In this document: positions 55,301-64,000 of the stretch, piece by piece
Layout: each line of letters starts with the position of its first letter
How positions within the stretch are numbered: the stretch's first letter is position 1
Origin: Xestospongia muta
Taxonomy: Eukaryota; Porifera; Demospongiae; Haplosclerida; Petrosiidae
NCBI GenBank assembly: GCA_963693285.1
Contig: OY848931.1
Span: 3,328,079-3,392,078, forward strand
DNA: 64,000 nt
Direction: 5' to 3'
Made by a program: the position numbers and the translations under genes
Notes under the pieces: generated by a model
What the model was told of the DNA's origin: nothing
Database searches by the model: none
What the model saw: only the letters and a program-made list of their open reading frames with translations

Positions 55301-58300
55301 CTAGTATCATACCCACTGAAACCACTCTGACAAGTATCATACCCACTGAAAACAGTCTGACCAATATCATACCCACTAAAAACAATCTGACAAGTATCGT
55401 ACCAACTGAAACTAGTCTGACAAGTATATTAACCACTGAAACCAGCCTGACAAGTATTATACCCACTGAAACCAATCTGACAAGTATCATACCCACTGAG
55501 ACCAGTCTGACAAGTATCGTACCGACTGAATCCAGTCTGACAAGTATAGTAACCACTGAAACTAGTCTGACAACTATCATACCCACTGAAACCAGTCTGA
55601 CAAGTATCATAACCACTGAAACCAGTCGGACTAGTATCATACCCACTCAAACCAGTCTGACTAGTATCATACCCACTAAAACCAGTCGGACTAGTATTAT
55701 ACCCACTGAAACCAGTCTGACAAGTATTATACCCACTGAAACCAATCTGACAAGTATCATACCCACTGAGACCAGTCTGACAAGTATCATACCCACTGAA
55801 ACTACTCTGACAAGTATCATAACCACTGAAACCAGTCTGACAAGTATTATAACCACTGAAACCAGCCTCACTAATATCATAACCACTAAAACAAGTATGA
55901 AAAGTATCTTAACCACTGAAACCAGTCTGACTACTATCATAACCACTGAAACTACTCTGACAAGTATCACAACCACTTATGAAACCAGTCTGACATATAT
56001 CATAATCACTGAGACCAGTCTGACAAGTATCGTACCCACTGAATCTAGTCTGACAAGTATATTAACCACTGAAACCACCCTGACAAGTATTATACCCACT
56101 GAAACCAATCTGACAAGTATCATACCCACTGAGACCAGTCTGACAAGTATAGTAACCACTGAAACTAGTCTGACTACTATCATACCCACTGAAACCAGTC
56201 GAACTAGTATCATAAACACTGAAACCAGTCTGACAAGTATCATAACCACTAAAACCAGTGGGATTGGCATCATACCCACTGAAACTAGTCTGACTACTAT
56301 CATACCCACTGAAACCAATCTGACAAGTATCATAACCACTGAAACCAGTCGGAGTAGTATCATACCCACTAAAACCAGTCTGACTAGTATCATACCCACT
56401 AAAACCAGTCGAACTAGTATCATACCCACTGAAATCAGTTTGACAAGTATCATAACCACTGAAACCACTCTGACAAGTATCATACCCACTGAAACCAGTC
56501 TGACAAGTATCATACCCACTGAAACCAGTCTGACAAGTATCATACCCACTGAAACCAGTCTGACAAGTATCATACCCACTGAAACTACTCTGACAAGTAT
56601 CATAACCACTAAAACCAGTCTGACAAGTATTATAACCACTGAAACCAGCCTCACTAATATCATAACCACTAAAACAAGTATGAAAAGTATCTTAACCACT
56701 GAAACCAGTCTGACTACTATCATAACCACTGAAACTACTCTGACAAGTATCACAACCACTTATGAAACCAGTCTCACATATATCATAACCACTGAGACCA
56801 GTCTGACAAGTATCGTACCCACTGAATCTAGTCTGACAAGTATAGTAACCACTGAAACCAGTCTGACTACTATCATACCCACTGAAACCAGTCTTACAAG
56901 TATCATAACCACTGAAACCAGTTGGACTAGTATCATACCCACTAAAACCAGTCTGACTAGTATCATATCCACTGAAACCAGCCTGACAAGTATCATACCC
57001 ACTGAAACCACTCTGACAAGTATCATACCCACTGAAACCAGTCGGACTAGTATCATACCCACTGAAACCACTCTGACAAGTATCATACCCACTGAAATCA
57101 GTTTGACAAGTATCATACCCACTGAAACCAGTCAGACTAGTATCATATCCACTGAAACCAGTCTGACTGGTATCATACCCACTGAAACCAGTCTGATAAG
57201 TATCATACCCACTAAAACCAGTCGGACTGGTATCATAACCACTGAAACCAGCCTCACTAATATCATACCCACTGAAACAAGTATGAAAAGTATCTTAACC
57301 ACTGAAACCAGTCTGACTACTATTATAACCACTGAAACAACTCTGACTAGTATCATACCAACAAGTCTGAAAAGTATATTAACCACTGAAACCAGTCTGA
57401 CTAGTATCATACCCTCTGAAACCAGTCTGACCAATATATTAACCACTGAAACTAGTCTGACAAGTGTCAAAACCGCTGAAACCAGTCTGACTAGTATCAT
57501 ACTCACTGAAACTAGTCGGACTATTATCATACCCACTGAAACAAGTCTGACAAGTGTCAAAAACACTGAAACCAATCTGACTAGTATCATACCCACTGAA
57601 ACCAGTCTGACAAGTATCATACCCTCTGAAACCAGTCTGACAGGTATCTTAACCACTGAAACCAGTCTGACCAATATCATACCCACTGAAACCAATCTGA
57701 CAAGTACCATACCCACTGAAACCAGTCTGACAAGTATATTAACCACTGAAATCAGTCTGACAAGTGTCAAAACCACTGAAACCAGTCTGACTAGTATCAT
57801 ACCCACTGAAACCAATATGACAAGTATACCCACTGAGACCAATCTGACAAGTATCATACCCACTGAAACTACTCTGACAAGTATCATACCCACTGAAACC
57901 AGTCTGACAAGTATATTAACCACTGAAACCAGTTGGACAAGTATCATACCCACTGAAACAAGTCTGACTAGTATCATACCCACTGAAACCAGCCTGACAA
58001 GTATCATACCCACTGAAACCAGTCTGACCAATATCATACCCACTGAAAACAATCTGACAAGTATCATACCAACTGAAACTAGTCTGACAAGTATATTAAC
58101 CACTGAAATCAGTCTGACAAGGATTATACCCACTGAAACCAATCTGACAAGTATCATACCCACTGAAACAAGTCTGAAAAGTATATTAACCACTGAAACC
58201 AGTCTGACTAGTATCATACCCTCTGAAACCACTCTGACAAATATCATAACCACTGAAACCATTCTGACAAGTACCATACCCACTGAAACCAGTCTGACAA

Positions 58301-60335
58301 ATATATTAACCACTGAAACTAGTCTGACAAGTGTCAAAACCACTGAAACCAGTCTGACTAGTATCATACTCACTGAAACTAGTCGGACTATTATCATACC
58401 CACTGAAACAAGTCTGACAAGTGTCAAAAACACTGAAACCAATCTGACTAGTATCATACCCACTGAAACCAGTCTGACAAGTATCATACCCACTGAAACC
58501 AGCCTGACAAGTATCATACCCACTGAAACTACTCTGACAAGTATCATAACCACTGAAACCAGTCTGACAAGTATCATAACCACTGAAACCAGTCGGACAA
58601 GTATCATACCCACTGAAACCAGTCTGACAAGTATCATAACCACTGAAACCAATCTGACTAGTATCATACCCACTGTAACCAGTCTGGCTAGTATCATAAC
58701 TACTGAAACCAGTCTGACAAGTATCATGACCACTGAAACAAGTCTGACTAGTACCATAACTGAAAACAGTCTGACCGGTATCATACCCACTGAAACTAGT
58801 CTGACTAGAATCATGCCTACAGAAATCAATATTACACCAACCGAAGCTATTATGACCAATACAATCAGTACAAACATTATATCTACTCCATCTCCAAGTC
58901 CTATAACTTGTTCTACTGATGGTATATGGCCAGAGACACTACAAGGTCATAATGTCATTGGTTTTTACTGTTATAAAGGAACTGTTAATGGTAAATGATA
59001 ACTTCTCTTCTCCTTATATTATAATCCTCTTTAACAGGTACCAGACTATGTAAACAAGATGGAAACTGGGATGATAATATTTATTGTTTTACTAGTGAAC
59101 AGTTCAATACTGTATTATCAAAAGTATAGCACTAATATAATTTATAATATCATCTCTCACTCTATTACATACACAGATCAATAGTTCTTCTATAACAGCT
59201 TTGGAAATATTAAGTGAAAATAATGAAGATATAACAGTTGATGAAACCATTTTCTTATTGTCTACTATTGTTAATAACCAGTTAATCCAGTCACTAGAAC
59301 CTGTTTCTATTAATTTCACTAAGGTATCCATAATCATAATATTATATGATATATTATATTATTACAGTATTTTAAAAATGTGATCATTAATTTACTAAAC
59401 AATGAGAATATTTCTGATGACAAGGTAAGGTCTATTGTTTACATAGCATTACATTACTAATTACAGGATAAGAGGCGATCTGTTGGTAGTCAACTCCTCC
59501 TAACATTAGATCTATTTGCACTATATCTCTATAATACTACAGGACTACAAATGATAGGAGATACTATTGGTAGGTATATATATATATTAGTTGTATACTC
59601 TATGTCTCTCTTGTATATATAGCATTTACTGTTAAAGAGATTACAAGTATAACTGGTCCAATTCAAGCAATATCTGTTAATAATAATTCCATTACATTAC
59701 CTCCTGATATATTTGATAATCTACCAGTTAAAATAGCTTCATTTTACTACCAAAATTTATCAAGATGGTTACCTCCTGATCATCCTAACCAATCTATTAT
59801 ATCTCCAGTTCTCTCTTCTACTAATTGTACAGACTGTTCTATAACAGATCTGACTACACCAGTTAACATCTTCTTTAACTTGTCTAGTCAACAGGTATAA
59901 CAAGATATACTCAGTTGTCATAGCAACCATATCTCTTCTTCCTCTACACAGATATCAAGTAGTGATAATTTATCTTGTGTATATTGGAAGTTTGAATTGT
60001 ACATAATCCTATCAGTAATATGTTGAGTGTATTATATCTCCTATTAGATCTGATATAACATTACCAAGTGGTGAGTGGAACAGTAATGGGTGTGGTCTTA
60101 TTAGTCAAGAGGGTTCAACAGTAAGATGTCAATGTGATCATCTAACACACTTTGCTATTCTACTTAGTCCAGGAGTACCAGTATGTCTGTCTGTATGTCT
60201 GTATATATAACTGTCCATTTTATAGGTTAGTGACAAAGATCGTAAGATCCTTCAAACTATAGGAGTTGTGTTATTACCTATCTCTCTGATATGTATGTTA
60301 CTGACAATATTGACCTATCTTTGTATGAGGTAAGG

Positions 60336-60366
<31 letters not shown>

Positions 60367-61751
60367 CAATGATAGTATATCTGTCCATAGATCACTGTGG
60401 AGTATGAGGAACTATATTCATGTTATGTTATGCAGTAATTTATTGATAGCACAACTTCTATTTGTAGTTGGTATTGAACAAACCAAGTATTGGGTATGTA
60501 GTCATGTGACTGTCACATGATTCTTCCTGTCATTTAGTATGTGTGTTCATCAATAGCTGTAGTACTGCAGTACATGTTTCTAGTGACATTTATGTGGATG
60601 TTAATGGAGGGTGTGGTCTTATATGTTGCTCTGGTTAGGGTTTTCATTAAACATCCTAAACGTTACATAGTGTGTTTTACACTATTGAGTTATGGTCTGT
60701 TAATTGTATTAATTAATTTCCTAATTGTAAATCTTATTCTATTCAGGTATTCCTGGAGTATATATGTTAATTATAGTACCTATTGGATATCTTGTCAGTA
60801 TTGATGAAAACCACAGCCATTACTTGTTATACGAGAATGAAAAACTGGTTGCGTTAGTAATAGTAGTTATATAATTATTTAATGATAGTAAGTATTTTGT
60901 AGATGTTGGTTGAATTATGAGAGTGGATTTATATGGTCATTTATTATACCAGTTATCTTAATACTTCTAGTAAGTTTAATGGATGGACAGACAAATGTAA
61001 TGTTACATTATCAGGTGAATATTGGTTTCTTCATTATGTCTATTGTTATAATGAGAAGACATCAAAAATCACAACTGAATAAAACTAAAGTTGATAATAT
61101 CAAGTAAGACGTATTTAAATTTCTAAATTTATAATGTTGTTTGTTAGATATTGGTTGAAGTCATCTATATCACTTACTATAGTGATGGGTATAGGATGGC
61201 TAGCTAATGTTCTTTTCTTTAGTGACAAATTACTGTTCATTGCATATATAATGACAGTCTTTATTGCTGGTCAAGGTATTATTATCTTCATACTTTATGT
61301 CCCTCTATCTAAACATGTAAGTATCTATTTATTATTAGTAATGGACAAATGTTACAACACACACTCACATACAGGTAAGAGAGGCTTACTCAAGATGGTG
61401 GACTAATCAACAAAATAGCTATCAATTTCTCAGTAAACTATCTTTCAGTAAATCTCTGACATCAGTAAGTTACAATGATGTCATAATGACATCATGATTA
61501 TTTACTTGTTTACAGAATAGTGGTAAAAATGGTGTAGGATCAGTTCCTACTGGTAATATCTATGAACAATATACTCTTGGAACATTTGATGGTATATATC
61601 CATTATATAACTATTGATCCATTGTTTATCATTAGAGAGTAATGTAGATACTGTAGAGAAATCTACATTGAATAATGACGATCAAAATAAAGAAATTGAA
61701 GTTTCATTATCATACACTAATGAAGGGGCTGAAAAATATCTTAATTTATAA
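52348..61751 (+). CDS. Adhesion GPCR with giant repeat stalk (gene M)
   Basis: First exons are 52348-52436 (signal peptide), 52565-52662 and an exceptional 6,279-bp exon 52712-58990; the other exons match gene B and the total closes at about 2,795 residues. After the short N-terminal domain (CYWSVSNIEM, CPQTDAYTMCNGEYWFYFGR) come about 190 decapeptides, mostly TSLTSIIPTE and TSLTSIITTE, without a stop or frameshift. HRM (Ile replaces Thr in NVIGFYCYKG), GAIN, the GPS exon 60048-60180 with CDHLTHFAIL, and 7TM follow. The type I tail is altered near its end (NEGAEKYLNL, stop at 61751). Just after the first donor, 52470-52515 duplicates the end of a D-like exon 1 (about STGNNEGTDSNNVEM), giving a possible alternative donor at 52515. 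The stalk would hold the ligand-binding tip far from the membrane; that is inference. Confidence 0.92.
53095..58830 (+). repeat. 30-bp coding tandem repeat, about 190 units (gene M)
   Basis: About 5.7 kb of in-frame units such as ACCAGTCTGACAAGTATCAT with ACCCACTGAA. Rare 6- or 9-bp changes keep frame (TTHETS near 55195, TTYETS near 55976 and 56760, short units near 57355, 57825 and 58757). Larger blocks are repeated: 53911-54120 recurs at 54391-54600 (16 units) and about 54241-54360 recurs at 54751-54870 (17 units). The TTYETS block recurs after 783 bp. Confidence 0.96.
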
Positions 61752-62211
61752 GAATCATTTGAATTTACTGAGGATATTAATATCTTTAATGACTAATATT
61801 ATATTATAATATATATTATTATATCTAATGTTGTATTGTATTAATTGTTTATATCATTGTATTTATAGTGTTATTATAAGGAATAAAAACTCCTACAATG
61901 ATTTTTATATTTCTATCCTCTCTTATTTGGAGTGTGTTTTGATCAGTTCACTCACTCTGATCTAACTACCAGTCAGGAGATAACTGATGCCAACAATGTC
62001 GAGTTTTAATTGTCCACTATTACTAATAGTTTGTTTATGTTATGACACATAGTTCACAGTCCATAGTTAATTACAAATGTAGTTCTACTAACTACAACAT
62101 TCTAATCAGTTTATAATTTATAACAGACTAATATCATATAATATCAATGAAATAGACATACTATAACAGTGTTTTGATTAATCTTCTTTCCCACACTACA
62201 AAGTAAGCATA
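61752..62211. other. Spacer between M and N
   Basis: A second copy of the E-F spacer (30473-30998), AT-rich, with the same TATTATATTATAATATATAT run. No gene. Confidence 0.75.
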
Positions 62212-64000
62212 ATGGCTAACTTACATCTTCAGACTGTGCTACTGTTCTCAATATATCATTTGTTGGTTAGTGGTTCTGATATCAAAGTGTAAGTTGGTGA
62301 TTAGTTATTTCTAGTTAAGAGACTGTCTTTATTTTTGTAGTACAGCAACATTTAACATCAGATACAGCTCTGTTTGTAGCAATCTCCCTCCTATTGTACA
62401 GCTCTCTAGCAGGTATATGAGATCTGAAGAGATGTTCTTCTCCAACTGGTACCTTGACTATTACTATATTGGTCAGTAATAAGACCAAATACAAAACACC
62501 CACACACACACACACACACACTCTCTCTCTCTCTTCAGGTGATTGTAGTTCACATCAAAATGTCAGTTTACTGGTTCAAGCAGGTACTCAAGTTCAGTTT
62601 AGACTAGAATTAGCAGCAGGAGAAACATGTGACTGCATTAATAATACTAACAGTGTTACTTTTACACTCCATGACAATTATAATACACCTTTCTCCTTCA
62701 AGTGAGTAGAGCCTGTCTCCCTAACCATTTAAAAACAAACTCACTTTTTTCTCCTTAGTTATTCCCAACTATTTAATACTTCAGTTTATAACAGTATATT
62801 CTGTGCAACTAATACAACTAAGATATATCTGACACAACCTATCAGAGTTCAGTCAATGGATATTAGTATGATTAGTAATAGTTTTATCAATGATACTACT
62901 GCTAAATCTACTGCTATAGTAGTACAACCAGGAATATGTCCAGAAGATAACCAACAATGTCTACCTCTTAACCCTACGCAGATAAATGGCATGATGTATG
63001 TTTATATAATTATAATAACATTAATAACTTCTCTCTCTCTCTAGTGACTTAAAATTCTCATTAGTTCTTCAGTATACAGCAGACTCATTTGATATGTGTA
63101 AACCATTAGATGTACAAAATGAAGGTGTTCTCATTAAAGCACTAATGGACAATACTACAGTTGTTCCACTTCATTTCTATTATGTAAATGATGTACCATT
63201 TAATAATGATGGACGTATTCCCACAGTGACGTCCATTAACTCATCATTCCTTAATTTAACATATGATACTACTACATATACTGTCCCATTTACTGCCTCA
63301 TCAGCTGTTGGACCATATCTTTATAACATTACCATTAACAATGATCTACTGATAAATCAAAGAGTACGTTTTGCATGGAATCAGACATACTTTGCAATTC
63401 GTGCTAATTGTCATGTGTGGGCGTTAGACAACATCAGTATATCTCTACAACACAATGGATGTTATCGATACATATATCAACAAGATTTTAATAATGGGGA
63501 AATCCCTGGTTGGGATCTCATTAACTCAACTATCTCATTTAACTTTAATGAATGTGATAGTTCAAATGGTTGTCTTTATTTTACTGGTGGTCCTAACTAT
63601 GAAGGAGTAGCAAGTCGTCAAGCAACATCCCCAATGTTAGATCTTCAAGTTATTACACCTGTTACTCTACCATCTTCACCTACTACTTATAAAGAGAATA
63701 TTTGTAATAATGATGACAATATAATGTAAGTAATCTCTTTATATATCAATAAATACAATATATTTCTTTCTTCTCAGAATTATAAGTTTCTTACTTCAAT
63801 TAAGTCAATTCATTGGACCTGGTCCATGTACCGATAACTCACCTAATGTTATCCTTCTCTCTCTACATACTGAAGATACCTCATCACCTTTGGCATATTT
63901 TGTACCAGTGGGTAACAAATACTGGCCTTATTTTAATGGGAGTAGTTTATATAATGTTCCAATATACTCTCCTAGTAGTACTGAGAATACATTAATTACA
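62212..64000 (+). CDS. Adhesion GPCR with extended N-terminus (gene N), 5' part
   Basis: Exons 62212-62288 (signal peptide), 62341-62471, 62539-62701, 62759-62995, 63045-63725 and 63778 onward keep frame to the window edge. Exons 2-4 encode about 180 residues with eight or so Cys (FNIRYSSVCSNLPP, DCSSHQNVSLLVQAGTQV, LELAAGETCDCIN, PGICPEDNQQCLPL) that I cannot assign to a family. They are missing from B-E, L and M. Exon 5 onward is the Reelin-repeat-like region (DLKFSLVLQYTADS, NEGVLIKALMDN, VRFAWNQT, VWALDNISI, SNGCLYF). It is the intact sister of copy F; here the acceptor before exon 5 is a normal CTAG. The HRM, GAIN and 7TM parts are expected beyond the window but not seen. Confidence 0.88.

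Noticed and set aside
53095..58830. Regular 30-bp repeats as a CRISPR array
   Set aside because: Units are head-to-tail with no unique spacers, lie in a spliced eukaryotic coding exon, and vary by codon-like substitutions.
52938..58877. Very long minus-strand open frames (up to about 670 codons) across the gene M repeat
   Set aside because: They are mirror translations of a 30-bp unit that happens to lack stops on the other strand; the products are monotonous (VSVGMILVRL) and break wherever the unit count shifts. The plus-strand frame is joined to proper exons.

Overview
The window looks like a eukaryotic, most likely demosponge (Amphimedon-like) genome. It is very AT-rich and packed with multi-exon genes whose introns are mostly 50-100 bp with GT..AG ends. 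The main content is a tandem family of adhesion-type (family B2) G-protein-coupled receptors. The organism is inferred from compactness, base composition and this lineage-specific expansion; no marker gene proves it.

Six complete receptor genes run on the + strand: B 3922-8686, C 11302-15729, D 20480-24448, E 26645-30472, L 45393-50648 and M 52348-61751. A seventh, N (62212-64000), runs off the right edge. I assembled them by hand from GT..AG junctions, and every one closes in frame. The shared plan is signal peptide, N-terminal Cys-containing domain(s), Ser/Thr-rich stalk, HRM domain, GAIN domain ending in a GPS with an intact HL|T cleavage site, seven TM helices and a short cytoplasmic tail. 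B has 21 coding exons. Copies differ mostly at the ends. N-termini come in three classes: Reelin-repeat-like (B, C), short (D, E, L, M) and extended (F, N). Tails come in two main types (I in A, B, E, M; II in C, D, K, L). The stalk runs from almost nothing in C to about 1,900 residues of a decapeptide repeat in M.

Between these lie many broken copies: A (1-1141, internal deletion), a TM1 fragment near 18135-18790, F (30999-35057, several lesions), N-terminal fragments G, H and I (36293-38680), and J/K (39608-43967), one gene cut in two by a 4-kb inversion and also frameshifted. The spacers carry repeated modules: two decayed Ty3/Gypsy LTR elements (upstream of B and of C), an LRR (FBXL/AMN1-like) 3' gene segment repeated five times (one copy, 25631-26443, still fully open), an unidentified coding-like fragment repeated four times, MITE-like insertions, and exon-bearing fragments of two housekeeping genes (a TRMU/MnmA-type tRNA thiouridylase and MCM10) between C and D.

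The picture is an actively rearranging receptor cluster: a conserved signalling core (GAIN-GPS-7TM) is joined to changing ectodomains, stalk lengths and tails. This would suit a family diversified for recognition of the environment, self or microbes, but ligand and function cannot be read from sequence.
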